From Hahellaceae bacterium (lineage in GTDB: Bacteria > Pseudomonadota > Gammaproteobacteria > Pseudomonadales > Oleiphilaceae), in the NCBI GenBank assembly GCA_024234575.1, contig JACKOB010000005.1, forward strand, positions 434,001 through 498,000: DNA of 64,000 bases. The letters run 5' to 3'. Shown here in pieces: positions 8,423-20,690 of this stretch (position 1 is its first letter; each line of letters starts with the position of its first letter). Below the pieces are notes generated by a model that saw nothing but the letters and a program-made list of their open reading frames with translations, did not search any database and was not told where the DNA came from. Both the position numbers and the translations under genes were made by a program.

Positions 8423-8821
8423 GTGATTTGGCCCAATCAGACACCATTAACGAAAAAAAATCATAAGCCTGCGACCTATTTTATTGCCTGTTTTTTTTCA
8501 TGCATCGGACTTCATAGCCAATCGGCAGTGGCCTTAGAATTTCCTATTATGCTGAAGTCAGACACCAGTGATCTGCATATTAATGTGGATACTGGACAGG
8601 CCGGGCAACAGGCGCTGGTCTATTTAGACAACCAGGAGGCTGTCTCAGCCTCTTGCAAGATAATTTTCACCAACGGCCCTGAGCTGCCCATTGAGAGACG
8701 CGTCACCCTGACCGCCAATTCGAAACAAATCGTTAAGGCGACACTAAAAAGAGACGTCGTAAAACTAAAGGTAGACGTCACCTGTACAAACGCAGAAGAA
8801 TCAACGAACACTGCAAACTAG
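8423..8821 (+). CDS. Small exported protein of unknown function
   Basis: 132 residues starting at a GTG preceded by GAGGG. After a short basic stretch there is a hydrophobic segment (about 18-38, ending SQSAVA) that reads as a signal peptide. The mature part is a beta-rich domain of about 90 residues with two Cys placed to form a disulfide (SASCKIIFTNGPE and DVTCTNAE). Similar short periplasmic proteins with a C-x-FxNGPE pattern occur in other gammaproteobacteria, without a proven role. It is followed by an M48 protease gene. Confidence 0.65.
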   Translation: MIWPNQTPLTKKNHKPATYFIACFFSCIGLHSQSAVALEFPIMLKSDTSDLHINVDTGQAGQQALVYLDNQEAVSASCKIIFTNGPELPIERRVTLTANSKQIVKATLKRDVVKLKVDVTCTNAEESTNTAN

Positions 8822-8916
8822 CCTGGCAGAAATGCTCGCTTGCCTGCAAGGAAACATGAACAAACCTTAAGCTCGCGGCTATTGAAAAAGCAAAGAACGA
8901 AATTAATACTTTGCTT

Positions 8917-9861
8917 ATGAGACTCAATAATCGCGCGCTGCTGAAAATAAAATGGAAAAACCGGTTGCTTACACTGGCATTGCTGGGGTTGATGTGCGCG
9001 GGTGTCTGGTTGCTTGGTCGTTGGATTCTAGGCGATATTTTCGCTATATATGCGGTTTTTCTCGTAATGACAATTATCGCCTTTAATCCAGCATTATCTC
9101 CCTCACTTTTAATGAGGGCCTATCGTGCACAACCTGTTAAGCCCCAGGATGCATACGAGCTCTGCCAGATCGTTGCCGTACTTGCAAAGCGCGCGCATTT
9201 GCCGACAACACCAAAACTCTATTACCTACCCATTGGCACGATGAACGCCTTCGCTGCAGGCAGCCAAAGCAATTCAGTCATAGCTTTGAGCGATGGCCTG
9301 CTACGCAATTTAACGCTAAATGAAATTACCGGCGTGATAGCTCACGAAATAAGCCACATTAGACACAACGATATGTTAATTATGATCGTTTCTGATTTGA
9401 TGGGACAAATAACCCGGCTATTGGCTTTTATAGGCCAACTGTTCTTACTGCTTGCGTTTCCAATGCTAGTAATGGGTGCTATTGAAATTGATCTTCTACC
9501 CTTCGCAATCGTGATTCTCACGCCACTTCTCAGCGCACTTATTCAGTTGGCAATTTCCCGCAGCAGGGAGTTACAAGCGGACGTTAGCGCCGCCGAGTTA
9601 TTGGGCACACCCGAGCCGCTTATCAACGCATTAATCAAACTGGAGAGACAAAGCAGCTATTGGGAAAGGTTTTATCGTGCAAGCAGTGACAATGCCTTGC
9701 TCCGCACGCATCCAACCACTAAAGAAAGAATCGAACAACTGGACGCACTCAGTCCTGACACCTCCTGGCAACCGCTTGGCTACCAGGATGGCTGGACAAA
9801 CCCTTGGTCCCATTCACCTCAGCTTTATCCGCGCCGCATTAGCCGCTATCTCTGGTTTTAA
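8917..9861 (+). CDS. M48-family zinc metallopeptidase, HtpX-like
   Basis: Membrane-bound zinc protease of the HtpX type, likely in quality control of inner-membrane proteins. Two hydrophobic segments lie near the N-terminus (about 17-60). The HEISH zinc motif is at residues 143-147, followed by another pair of membrane segments (about 165-215) and the third-ligand region SRSRELQADVSAAEL. The start is set at the ATG 8917; an upstream in-frame TTG would add two residues. About 315 residues is in the family range. htpX itself is not claimed because the flanking genes give no support. Confidence 0.85.
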   Translation: MRLNNRALLKIKWKNRLLTLALLGLMCAGVWLLGRWILGDIFAIYAVFLVMTIIAFNPALSPSLLMRAYRAQPVKPQDAYELCQIVAVLAKRAHLPTTPKLYYLPIGTMNAFAAGSQSNSVIALSDGLLRNLTLNEITGVIAHEISHIRHNDMLIMIVSDLMGQITRLLAFIGQLFLLLAFPMLVMGAIEIDLLPFAIVILTPLLSALIQLAISRSRELQADVSAAELLGTPEPLINALIKLERQSSYWERFYRASSDNALLRTHPTTKERIEQLDALSPDTSWQPLGYQDGWTNPWSHSPQLYPRRISRYLWF

Positions 9862-9909
9862 GGCAAGAAAACGGTGTGATCGCGCATCGCCACTATGTGC
9901 GTATCATCA

Positions 9910-10383
9910 CTATAAAAGCTGCAACATGTAATCAGAGGTACTTACCTCAAATTGCTTTGGCTGCTCAACATTTAATTGCGTGACCGTACCATCATCTACC
10001 AACATAGAATAACGCTGTGAACGCAATCCGCCAAAAGCACCTGTTGCCATATCGAGCCCAATGGCTTTAGTAAAGCTGCCGTCACCATCTGCCAACATGG
10101 TGATCGCCTCTGCGTTCTGGCTTTCTCCCCAGGCTTTCATCACAAACGCATCGTTTACCGCAATGCAGATAATGCTATCGACCCCTTTCGCTTTTAACTG
10201 ATCCGCATCGACCACATAACCCGGTAAATGGGCTTCGGAGCAGGTGGGTGTGAAAGCTCCTGGCACCGCAAACAAAACGACTTTTTTACCCGCAAACAGG
10301 TCATCAGTGCTCGGGTTTTGCATGCCTTTGCTGGTTAATAACTGAAACACGTGAGTGGGTAGTTTTTCTCCGACACTTATCAT
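9910..10383 (-). CDS. Peroxiredoxin (Prx5/hybrid type)
   Basis: Thiol peroxidase that reduces hydrogen peroxide and organic peroxides in the cytoplasm. The active-site block PGAFTPTCSEAHLPGY has the peroxidatic Cys48, and the Thr and downstream Arg (GGLRSQRYSM) of the conserved triad are present. 157 residues is the normal Prx5-domain length, with no glutaredoxin extension. Single gene, transcribed away from the M48 gene's 3' end; no OxyR site was identified. Confidence 0.92.
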   Translation of the reverse strand: MISVGEKLPTHVFQLLTSKGMQNPSTDDLFAGKKVVLFAVPGAFTPTCSEAHLPGYVVDADQLKAKGVDSIICIAVNDAFVMKAWGESQNAEAITMLADGDGSFTKAIGLDMATGAFGGLRSQRYSMLVDDGTVTQLNVEQPKQFEVSTSDYMLQLL

Positions 10384-10445
10384 TTCGATTTCCCTTCATT
10401 TTGGTAGTTAAGAATGTTCAGGGTAGCTGCATCTCGTGCATCTTG

Positions 10446-11180
10446 CTACTGACCAGGTAATGCGTTGAGATGTTGATAAAAGCCAGAAAGCTCTGCCTGA
10501 GTCAGTGGACGGTAGTCTCCGGGCATTAAAGACTCATCTAAAAGAATGTTGCCGATGGAGAGTCTATGCAGCGCTAATACCGGGTTACGAAACCGTCCGA
10601 ACATTCGCTTAATTTGATGATAGCGCCCTTCTACCAGTGTGACTTCTGCCACTGTTTCACTGAGAATAACAAGCTTTGCGGGCAAGGTTGTGATGTCTTC
10701 ATAGCCAAAATACATTCCCTCGGCAAAAGCCGGGGCGTAAGCATCCGTTATCGGGTGTTCAACTTCCACCTTATATACCTTGGCGATTTTTTGCTCTGGC
10801 AGTGTCAGGTACCGGGAAAATCGTCCGTCATTGGTTAACAGTAATAGCCCGGAAGAATGTAGATCTAATCTGCCTGCAATATGCATGTCATGCCTGTCTT
10901 TTTCATCCAGTAAGTCAACGACGGTGGTATGCTGATGATCAATGGTGGCACTGACAACACCTTTAGGCTTATGCAGCATGAGGTAACGCGGCTGTTTATT
11001 TTGCAACAACTCGCCATCGAGAGAGACCTGGCAAAACTCCCCTACCCGCTGTTGTATGTCGAAAGCGGGGAAGCCATTCAGCGCTACCCGACCTTGAGCA
11101 AGTACCCTGCGGACATCGCGCCTGCGAATACCTGCCGCTTCGCTTAAAAACCTGTCGAGACGCGCGCTTTTTGACCTCAT
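10446..11180 (-). CDS. RsuA-family pseudouridine synthase, paralogue
   Basis: An S4 RNA-binding domain (about residues 1-60, ARLDRFLSEAAGIRRRDVRR) is followed by the RsuA/RluB-type catalytic domain with the GRLDLHSSGLLLL motif, whose Asp is the nucleophile, and the EGRYHQIKRMF motif. The start is the ATG complementing 11178-11180; the longer frame would use a TTG inside the spacer after arfB. A second family member at 37377 is closer to E. coli RsuA, so this copy probably modifies another rRNA site or is a divergent duplicate. It follows arfB closely on the same strand. Confidence 0.85.
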   Translation of the reverse strand: MRSKSARLDRFLSEAAGIRRRDVRRVLAQGRVALNGFPAFDIQQRVGEFCQVSLDGELLQNKQPRYLMLHKPKGVVSATIDHQHTTVVDLLDEKDRHDMHIAGRLDLHSSGLLLLTNDGRFSRYLTLPEQKIAKVYKVEVEHPITDAYAPAFAEGMYFGYEDITTLPAKLVILSETVAEVTLVEGRYHQIKRMFGRFRNPVLALHRLSIGNILLDESLMPGDYRPLTQAELSGFYQHLNALPGQ

Positions 11181-11222
11181 GATTCTTGCGAACCTACAAG
11201 CAGCCCTGTAAAAACATGGCAA

Positions 11223-11639
11223 TCAATCATGGCTAGGTCTGCCCCGCAACGCCTTTGTTTTACCCCGCTGCGATTTGCCATCCATACGCCTCTTCTGCGA
11301 GTTACGTGTTGGCTTCGTCGGCCTTCTTTTAGCTTGAACAGTCGTGGCACCTTTGATCAACTCAGCAAGGCGGTTAAGCGCATCATCTCTGTTCTGCTCT
11401 TGCGTGCGATATTTTTGCGCCTTAATAATGATCACCCCCTCTTTACTGATACGCTGATCATTGAGGGCTAATAGCCGTTCTTTATAAAACTCTGGCAGTG
11501 AGGACGCATTGATATCAAACCTTAGATGAATCGCCGAAGAGACTTTATTGACATTTTGGCCGCCAGCCCCCTGTGCACGAATCGCCGAAAACTCTATTTC
11601 TTCATCAGGGATGGTCACGTTTTGAGAAATGCTAAGCAC
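11223..11639 (-). CDS. arfB: Alternative ribosome-rescue factor ArfB (peptidyl-tRNA hydrolase)
   Basis: Rescues stalled ribosomes by hydrolysing peptidyl-tRNA. The GGQ motif is at residues 26-28 in [15 protein letters not shown], and the C-terminal tail from about residue 100 is strongly basic ([15 protein letters not shown]), as needed to enter the empty mRNA channel. The start is the GTG at 11639 because an AAGGAA ribosome site precedes it and the resulting N-terminus ([16 protein letters not shown]) lines up with known ArfB; the frame itself is open to 11687. It precedes the pseudouridine synthase, giving a two-gene translation-related unit. Confidence 0.92.
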   Translation of the reverse strand: MLSISQNVTIPDEEIEFSAIRAQGAGGQNVNKVSSAIHLRFDINASSLPEFYKERLLALNDQRISKEGVIIIKAQKYRTQEQNRDDALNRLAELIKGATTVQAKRRPTKPTRNSQKRRMDGKSQRGKTKALRGRPSHD

Positions 11640-11865
11640 GGCAATGTTCCTTATGTTGGCGTTCGTTATTGTATCAGTCTGAGTCACCTGCCGCGCTAAT
11701 TTATCTGTCAGTGACTAACCGAATGCAGCCCACCCAGCCGTCAACACATGTGGTTATATGCTTATATCGATAATTGACATTCTTTTATTTCAGCGTATGA
11801 TTTTTGACCGAACATATAGGTTCGTCCGAGTAAAACCACAACATTCCCATTCAAAGGAGCCCCTC

Positions 11866-12048
11866 ATGGGTACAAAGAAAAAGCAACGTAACGGACATGC
11901 GTTTCACCCGATAATGCGCAAGGGTGGCGTGCATGAAAAGTCTGTGAGTGCAAAACGCTCAGCAGGAAAGCGCGAACTCAAGAACCTTCTCAATGAAGGT
12001 TCTGCTCAGGTCCCACTTACACCTGTTTCGTACGCCATTGCAGCCTAA
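11866..12048 (+). CDS. Small basic protein (60 aa), unknown
   Basis: Starts at an ATG six bases after AAAGGAG; the frame is open further upstream but that part is unlikely to be translated. The product is Lys/Arg-rich over its first 45 residues (GTKKKQRNGHAFHPIMRKGG and on), then ends in a short neutral tail. There is no membrane segment. The composition suggests binding to RNA, DNA or ribosomes. It diverges from arfB across 226 bp. Function unknown; it is not recognisably ArfA. Confidence 0.65.
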   Translation: MGTKKKQRNGHAFHPIMRKGGVHEKSVSAKRSAGKRELKNLLNEGSAQVPLTPVSYAIAA

Positions 12049-12210
12049 CCCTCGAATACAGTCTCCTCACCTCTTCAACACTAAAGCTTTCTATTATTTA
12101 TATGCCTACTCATTGAGTGGTAATTTACTGTAGAAGTATATTTTATAATCTATCCTTACCCCATGGCGCTCATTTTCTAGCCCATTTAAACAGCACTCAC
12201 TCTGGGGTAT

Positions 12211-13002
12211 TTGATGATGAATAAAAAAATCGTAAACGGCTTATGCCTGGCTTTAACACTTGGTCCCTTCTCTGCATTTGCAGAAAAAACCATCACTCTT
12301 AGCTATGAAAACGTCGATTCCTACCCATTTGCCATGGTTGACGGCAGCGGCATCGATCTCATCTTATTAAAGATGGTTGACGAAGCGCTTCCTGAAGTTG
12401 CGTTTAAATATGAAACAACACCTTGGCAAAGATGCCTGCATAACATAGAGACGGCGGTGAGTGAGGGTTGTTTTACCGCAAGCTTTAAAGAAGAACGCTT
12501 GAAACACGGTTTCTATCCTGGCACCCAAGCAGGTGGGGCGGTTGACCCGGCTCTGAGATTACACGCCTCCAGCTACTCGCTTTACGTACCAGCAGGGTCC
12601 AACATCGAGGTTTCAGAAAAGCTTTCGATCACCAATCTCAAAGGAAAAATCGCTGTACCCACGGGTTATTCCATCGGTGATGATTTAGCGAAAGCGGGAT
12701 ACGCTGTTGATGAGCAATCAGCCAAAACACACAGTAACTTCAAAAAACTGCTCGCCGGACGAGTGGATGCGGTCGCGGCACTAACCTTGAACGGCGACAA
12801 TATTCTTGAAAAAGATGCATCGCTGAAAGGTAAGATCGTGAAAGTAGAAACACCATTGGTCGACAAACCTTACTACTTAATGTTTTCCAAACAATTCTAT
12901 AGCGCTAACCCGGAGCTTGCAGAAAAAATCTGGAATACCGCTGCGCAGTTAAGGGAATCACCAGAATTTGCTGATGCTGCAGGTGCATTTTTAGCGAAGT
13001 AG
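12211..13002 (+). CDS. Periplasmic solute-binding protein (SBP family 3-like), orphan
   Basis: Signal peptide at about residues 1-24 (LCLALTLGPFSAFA-EK), then a two-lobed binding fold of about 240 residues resembling the extracellular solute-binding family 3: ITLSYENVDSYPF...GIDLILLKMVDEALP, with the hinge region NLKGKIAVPTGYSIGD. No permease or ATPase gene lies nearby, so it may serve a distant transporter or act as a sensor input. Ligand unknown. Another orphan of this general type is at 58048. Confidence 0.8.
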   Translation: MMMNKKIVNGLCLALTLGPFSAFAEKTITLSYENVDSYPFAMVDGSGIDLILLKMVDEALPEVAFKYETTPWQRCLHNIETAVSEGCFTASFKEERLKHGFYPGTQAGGAVDPALRLHASSYSLYVPAGSNIEVSEKLSITNLKGKIAVPTGYSIGDDLAKAGYAVDEQSAKTHSNFKKLLAGRVDAVAALTLNGDNILEKDASLKGKIVKVETPLVDKPYYLMFSKQFYSANPELAEKIWNTAAQLRESPEFADAAGAFLAK

Positions 13003-13008
13003 TGACGG

Positions 13009-13043
13009 GCTCGCCAACTGCATGATGAATGAGGTTGGCGAGC
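13009..13043 (+). terminator. Hairpin after the solute-binding protein gene
   Basis: A perfect 10-bp stem, GCTCGCCAAC (13009-13018) pairing with GTTGGCGAGC (13034-13043), loop 15 bases. There is no T-tract after it, so it may be an mRNA-stabilising 3' hairpin or a Rho-dependent end rather than an intrinsic terminator. Confidence 0.5.
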
Positions 13044-15660
<2,617 letters not shown>

Positions 15661-15668
15661 TCCCCCCA

Positions 15669-15699
15669 GGAGAGGCATTCTTGCCTCTCCTTCCCTTTC
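15669..15699 (+). terminator. Intrinsic terminator of icd
   Basis: Nine-base stem GGAGAGGCA / TGCCTCTCC with a 4-base loop, followed by a T-rich tract, 8 bp after the icd stop. Confidence 0.85.
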
Positions 15700-15879
15700 T
15701 AATAATTTATTACCTCCCTGTTATTCCTGATACCTGTACGAATCCTAAAGTTTGTATATAATGTCTGGCCAATTTATGACCAGTGTGGTGATAGATTTTA
15801 GAAACCTCTGATGAATAAGCCGGGAAGGCAGCTCTCGAGGCCACTTACAAATGGAAAGTTACGTTATAAAGGAATATAT

Positions 15880-16959
15880 ATGAAATTATCTCACGCGATA
15901 GCGCTTATTACGCTGTCCGCTGGCCTTGTCGCCTGCGCCAACAAACCCGTTGATAACACACCTCTTAACCCAGCCTCAGTATTGAAAGCTGACTATGCCT
16001 TAAACGGTGTTTTTGTACCCGACTTTCATGGCAAGCAAACCGTTTACACCCAGGCTGACAAACGCCGTATTGACCTAAAAACAGAAGCCGACAGTTTCTT
16101 GATGAGCTTTATGAACATGAATACCAGCGATGTTGCTCGTATCGACAAGAAACTGGTATGGAACATTGACCACGACCAGGAATCCTATCGCGAGTGTGCC
16201 CTTTCCGGCTGCGCCGATATGAGTTTCATGGATCGTATGAAGGCGAACGGCCCGCAAGACGATCAGGAAGAATCAGAAGATTACGAAAGCTACGAAGAGA
16301 TGGGTTGTTCCGTCAAAATGTCGAAAAACGACGTTGAAATTAAAAAGACCGGCAAACAACGCGTTATCAGTGGCTTCGATGCGCAAGAGTTTACCCTACA
16401 ATGGCAAACCGAATTCAAAGACGATGCGGGTAAAAAAGATACCAACCTCGTTCAGTTCGTTTTCTGGACAACTGAGCCTACCGAAAAAATGCAATCAGCC
16501 TGGAAGATAAATCGTGCCTTCCAGGAAGCTTATGCAAAAGAAAAATCTGCTGATCCTCTAATGCAATTGCTGGGCAAAGAAGGCTATATGGCGATTGCTG
16601 CGTTCTCGGGTGACGTCGAAAAAACAGATAAAGAGAAATACAACGGCTTCACTAAAGAGCTGAGTAAAATTGAAGGCTATCCACTATCCATCAAACTTGA
16701 GTGGTTCCGTGAAAGCAATGCCTGCCAGAAGCAACGCCCAGCTAAAAAACAAGCACTTGATTTTTCAAACGGTGTCCAGGGGGCCGCATTGGGTATGGCG
16801 AGCAGCTTCTTGCAGGATCAGCGCGATAAAATGGTAGCAGATTGGATGAAAGACGCTCTCGTTCGCTATATCTATGAAGTGACCTACGTTAGCGAAGAAA
16901 TGGTTCGCGATAGCACCTTCAATATTCCGCACGGCTATAAAATAGCTGATCGCCAGTAG
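15880..16959 (+). CDS. Lipoprotein of unknown function
   Basis: The start is the ATG at 15880 with AAAGGAA just upstream; the longer frame from 15811 lacks a signal. Residues 1-20 form a lipoprotein signal with lipobox LVAC. The mature part (about 340 aa) is soluble and charged, with an acidic stretch DQEESEDYESYEEMG and several Cys (CALSGC, MGCSVKM, SNACQK). No known domain. The cargo or role is unknown; attachment to the inside face of the outer membrane is the default expectation. Confidence 0.75.
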   Translation: MKLSHAIALITLSAGLVACANKPVDNTPLNPASVLKADYALNGVFVPDFHGKQTVYTQADKRRIDLKTEADSFLMSFMNMNTSDVARIDKKLVWNIDHDQESYRECALSGCADMSFMDRMKANGPQDDQEESEDYESYEEMGCSVKMSKNDVEIKKTGKQRVISGFDAQEFTLQWQTEFKDDAGKKDTNLVQFVFWTTEPTEKMQSAWKINRAFQEAYAKEKSADPLMQLLGKEGYMAIAAFSGDVEKTDKEKYNGFTKELSKIEGYPLSIKLEWFRESNACQKQRPAKKQALDFSNGVQGAALGMASSFLQDQRDKMVADWMKDALVRYIYEVTYVSEEMVRDSTFNIPHGYKIADRQ

Positions 16960-17024
16960 CCATAGAGTAATCAATAACAATTGATCAACGGCGCCTGAGA
17001 CACCTTTATCGGGCAAAAAAGACA

Positions 17025-17052
17025 GGGGGTCGTGAAAACGCCCCCTTTTTTT
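17025..17052 (+). terminator. Intrinsic terminator
   Basis: GGGGG-T-CG stem pairing with CG-CCCCC, loop TGAAAA, followed by seven T. It lies between the lipoprotein gene and fklB. Confidence 0.8.
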
Positions 17053-17102
17053 ATCCAACGTGTTAAACTGCTGGCGATTTTTCATAAGACTAAGTGAGCA
17101 AT

Positions 17103-17723
17103 ATGACTGACAAATATACTACTGTTGAAGAGCGTGTAAGCTATGGCATTGGTCGCCAGATGGGTGATCAACTGGCAAACAACCCATTTGAAGGGTTGCA
17201 CATTGATTCTGTTTTAAATGGTCTGGCAGATGCTTTAAATGGCCAGCCTAACCCGGTTCCAAACGAATTGATGGAAGCGGCATTCCAGGAAATCAGCCAA
17301 AAAATGCAAGCGAAAACCGCTGAAGCGGCAAAAGAACTGGCTGCAGCCGGTGAAGCATTTTTGGCCGAGAACGCTAAACGTGATGAAGTGACTGTCACCG
17401 CCTCTGGTTTGCAGTTTGAAGTCCTGACCGCCGGTGATGGCGCAAAACCTGTTGCAAGCTCGACTGTACGCACACACTACCATGGCACACTGGTTAACGG
17501 TGATGTGTTTGATAGCTCATACGATCGTGGTGAGCCTGCAGAGTTTCCGGTAAACGGCGTTATTGCTGGCTGGACTGAAGCACTGCAACTGATGGGTGTC
17601 GGTTCTAAGTGGCGTTTATATGTACCACACAACCTGGCATACGGCGAACGTGGTGCCGGTGGCGCCATCGCTCCTTACTCAACACTTATTTTTGATGTTG
17701 AGTTACTGGATATTGTTGATTGA
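17103..17723 (+). CDS. fklB: FKBP-type peptidyl-prolyl isomerase FklB
   Basis: Cis-trans prolyl isomerase and chaperone. The N-terminal half (about 1-90) is the helical dimerisation domain typical of FKBP22/FklB (VEERVSYGIGRQMGDQLANN). The C-terminal half is the FKBP domain with YHGTLVNGDVFDSSYDRGEP and GVGSKWRLYVPHNLAYGERG. 206 residues equals the family norm. The ATG at 17103 is preferred over a GTG three codons upstream. No signal peptide, so cytoplasmic unless the protein is exported otherwise. A second, broken FKBP gene lies at 53981. Confidence 0.93.
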   Translation: MTDKYTTVEERVSYGIGRQMGDQLANNPFEGLHIDSVLNGLADALNGQPNPVPNELMEAAFQEISQKMQAKTAEAAKELAAAGEAFLAENAKRDEVTVTASGLQFEVLTAGDGAKPVASSTVRTHYHGTLVNGDVFDSSYDRGEPAEFPVNGVIAGWTEALQLMGVGSKWRLYVPHNLAYGERGAGGAIAPYSTLIFDVELLDIVD

Positions 17724-17730
17724 TAAGATC

Positions 17731-17762
17731 ATTGGGTCGGAGGTAAATCACCTCTGGCCCAA
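17731..17762 (+). terminator. Imperfect hairpin after fklB
   Basis: TTGGG-x-C-x-GAGGT pairs with ACCTC-x-G-x-CCCAA around a short loop, directly after the fklB stop. Only a weak T-run follows, so this is a probable but not certain terminator. Confidence 0.5.
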
Positions 17763-17829
17763 CTTTAATGCCCCAGATTTTCCACAGCTAAACTCCTCGA
17801 CTCTAAGTGACATTTCTACATCATTCTAT

Positions 17830-19113
17830 TTAAGACGATACTTCTGCGCTTAACCTCTCTGCTACATACCCCGAATACAACCAACTCACAAACTCGACGA
17901 CTCCTTTCAGCACGTGCTCACTGCGCACAGATGGAAAAACATCAAAGGCATGCTGGGCGCCGGCAATTTCAGCGTAAACAACCGGGTTTGACGAAATTTG
18001 CCGCAGTCGCTCTACGAAATAGCGGGTTTCATCTGTTGATACGAGAGTGTCTCTATCACCTTGAATGACCATAAACGGCGGTGCATCCGCATGGATATGA
18101 TTAATGGGTGATGCCTGTTTATAGAGTTCAGGATTGCGCTGTTTTGACACTTTGAGAACAGATTTTTCCAATATTTCTTCAAGCGCTTTGTGATACTGAA
18201 GCCCCTGCTCGTCATAAAAATCGTAAATGCCATAGAACGGAACACAGCCCTGCACACGGGTGTCTTCCTCCTCAAAACCAGGTTGAAACGGCGCGTAGTT
18301 TTCAGTGAGGGATAACAGAGAGCTTAAGTGGCCACCTGCAGACCCGCCGGTGACTACAATAAAATCAGGATTGCCGCCATATTCTGCGATATGTTTCTTA
18401 ACCCACACTAGGGCTTTTTTGCAATCGATTATATGATCCGGAAAGGTGGCCCTCGGACTCAGCCGATAACTGATACTGACGCAGACCCAGCCCATCTCGG
18501 CCAAGCAGTTCATGAGCGGTAATGCCTGTTCATTTTTACTACCCATTTTATGCGTCCAGGCACCCCCGTGAATTTGAAAAAGTACCGGTGCGTTGCCGAT
18601 GCGCCGGGCAGGGTTTCGGTGCCGGCGAATATCGAGTTTGAGGTTAAGCCCATCGATTTGTTCATAACAGATATTTTTTAAACACTCGACATCTGGCGAA
18701 CGTAGTACCCGCAGCGGCTGTGCTAACTGGGGCTTACTTAATGAGCGTGGCGCAGAGAGCACCGCCTCTGATTGCAATGCTTCGCGATAATTGCTGCCTA
18801 ATCCACGTACAAGACTTTGTTCTATATCATCTTTAGCCTGATCCGAAAGCTGATGATATTGCAGCATTGCCCACCAGGACACCAGCAACACCAGCATGGC
18901 CAAAGCGCCAACGACGCCCTCGACCACTCCGGCACCGATAAACAACAGCGTCATCGCAATCTGAAATGCTAGGTGATGCCAAAGCAGCTCTCCCACCAAC
19001 CAGCCAGAGATAAAACTAATCACAACCCCTTTAGGATGCTGATAGACCGGGTGGTAAAGATTGTAGGTTGCCCAGGCACTCAGTAACGCCAGAATTAGAA
19101 ATATATACGTCAT
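17830..19113 (-). CDS. Membrane-anchored alpha/beta hydrolase (HSL-type esterase/lipase)
   Basis: Three hydrophobic N-terminal segments within the first 95 residues, then an esterase domain of about 300 residues. Oxyanion motif HGGAW, nucleophile elbow GGSAGGH, acid residue in GDRDTLVS and catalytic His in AGAQHAF give a full catalytic triad. This is the hormone-sensitive-lipase/carboxylesterase arrangement, facing either side of the inner membrane. The ATG at 19113 is chosen; a GTG at 19128 adds five residues. Substrate unknown, probably short acyl esters. Confidence 0.85.
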   Translation of the reverse strand: MTYIFLILALLSAWATYNLYHPVYQHPKGVVISFISGWLVGELLWHHLAFQIAMTLLFIGAGVVEGVVGALAMLVLLVSWWAMLQYHQLSDQAKDDIEQSLVRGLGSNYREALQSEAVLSAPRSLSKPQLAQPLRVLRSPDVECLKNICYEQIDGLNLKLDIRRHRNPARRIGNAPVLFQIHGGAWTHKMGSKNEQALPLMNCLAEMGWVCVSISYRLSPRATFPDHIIDCKKALVWVKKHIAEYGGNPDFIVVTGGSAGGHLSSLLSLTENYAPFQPGFEEEDTRVQGCVPFYGIYDFYDEQGLQYHKALEEILEKSVLKVSKQRNPELYKQASPINHIHADAPPFMVIQGDRDTLVSTDETRYFVERLRQISSNPVVYAEIAGAQHAFDVFPSVRSEHVLKGVVEFVSWLYSGYVAERLSAEVSS

Positions 19114-19193
19114 GGTTTTCGCTTCCACACTAGCACAATAGTAGGTTATGTCGTCATTGGGGCTATACTTACCCTAAGCCAGGAGGATTTACA

Positions 19194-20558
19194 ATGACCC
19201 CGAGCGTGCTTGATCTGTTTTCTATCGGTATTGGGCCATCCAGCTCCCATACGGTTGGACCTATGCGTGCCGCCTTTTTATTTGCTGAGTCAGTTGAACA
19301 TTTAGCAGTTACGAAAGTGACCTGCGAACTATATGGCTCGCTGGCGTTAACGGGGAAAGGTCACGGTACCGACGAGGCGATTATTCTTGGGTTATCCGGT
19401 TGGCGGCCGGAGTCCATAGAAGAGCCAAATAAGCACCTTACCCTCGTGATGGCGCGCGAAGCTAACCAGATCAATCTAGGGCAAAAACGACACATCTCGT
19501 TCACGCCAAGTAACGATATTCATTTCCTCTACGACCAGAAAATGCCGTTGCATTCGAATGGACTGATTTTTTACGCCTACGCTGACGACGGTTCACTCGT
19601 CCATCGTCAGGGTTATTACTCTGTGGGGGGCGGCTTCATCTGTGATGATCAGGGCAACCCTCTAGGACAAACACTCACCAGCGCCCCCTGCCCTTATCCA
19701 TTTGCTTCTGCTCATACCTTGGTGCAACTTTGCCAGCAACACGATATATCCATCAGTGAGCTAATGTGGCAAAACGAACGTACCTGGAATAGCAGTGCCA
19801 ACCTTAAAAAACAATTACTCGCCCTGTGGACGACGATGGCGCAGAGTATTGAAAGAGGATTAACCACCGACGGGGTGTTGCCCGGTGGCCTTAAAGTTAA
19901 ACGACGCGCCCCGCAGATTTACCAAAAATTGATCTCTGCCAATACCAGTCATTCTAAAACCGCGATTCTCGATTGGCTTAGTGCCTACGCCATGGCTGTC
20001 AATGAAGAAAACGCCGCGGGAGGACGTGTGGTCACCGCACCAACCAACGGTGCCGCGGGAATCATTCCTGCGGTGCTTCAATACTGCCTCACCCACTTAC
20101 AGCCATACCAAGATCAAACTGTCATCGATTTTCTATTAACTGCTGGCGCTATTGGCATCCTCTATAAAGAGGGTGCGTCGCTGTCGGCTGCCGAAGTTGG
20201 ATGCCAGGGGGAAGTTGGTGTCGCCTGCTCCATGGCAGCGGGAGCGCTAACGGCAGTTCTTGGGGGCACAGTCTGGCAGATTGAAAACGCTGCCGAAATT
20301 GGCATGGAACACAACCTTGGCCTGACCTGTGATCCCATCGGCGGGCTGGTACAGATTCCATGCATCGAACGCAATACCATGGGTGCGGTGAAAGCTGTCA
20401 ATGCCGCTTTTTTAGCCCTCAACTCCGACGGCCGACATCTGGTCTCTCTGGATAAGGTTATCGCGACGATGTTGCGCACGGGCAAAGATATGCAGCATCA
20501 ATATAAAGAAACCTCACTTGGCGGACTCGCGATACAGGTTAATATGCCGGAATGTTGA
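19194..20558 (+). CDS. sdaA: L-serine dehydratase (single-chain, iron-sulfur)
   Basis: Deaminates L-serine to pyruvate and ammonia. The first residues [20 protein letters not shown] are the hallmark of the beta part, and the alpha part carries the 4Fe-4S cysteines in [14 protein letters not shown] and GLTCDPIGG. 454 residues is the usual length of the fused enzyme. The ATG at 19194 follows AGGAGG with ideal spacing. It diverges from the esterase over 80 bp. sdaA versus sdaB cannot be decided here. Confidence 0.93.
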   Translation: MTPSVLDLFSIGIGPSSSHTVGPMRAAFLFAESVEHLAVTKVTCELYGSLALTGKGHGTDEAIILGLSGWRPESIEEPNKHLTLVMAREANQINLGQKRHISFTPSNDIHFLYDQKMPLHSNGLIFYAYADDGSLVHRQGYYSVGGGFICDDQGNPLGQTLTSAPCPYPFASAHTLVQLCQQHDISISELMWQNERTWNSSANLKKQLLALWTTMAQSIERGLTTDGVLPGGLKVKRRAPQIYQKLISANTSHSKTAILDWLSAYAMAVNEENAAGGRVVTAPTNGAAGIIPAVLQYCLTHLQPYQDQTVIDFLLTAGAIGILYKEGASLSAAEVGCQGEVGVACSMAAGALTAVLGGTVWQIENAAEIGMEHNLGLTCDPIGGLVQIPCIERNTMGAVKAVNAAFLALNSDGRHLVSLDKVIATMLRTGKDMQHQYKETSLGGLAIQVNMPEC

Positions 20559-20690
20559 TCGCATCCTCCATTCAATACGAATAATAGTTTTCCTATTCTA
20601 ATTTGAAAGCATAGGCTGTACCCATGAATAGGGGCTGGCCAGTAGCCGGTTACCTTTAGAAAACAGACCTAACTTAAAAAGGAATGACTC

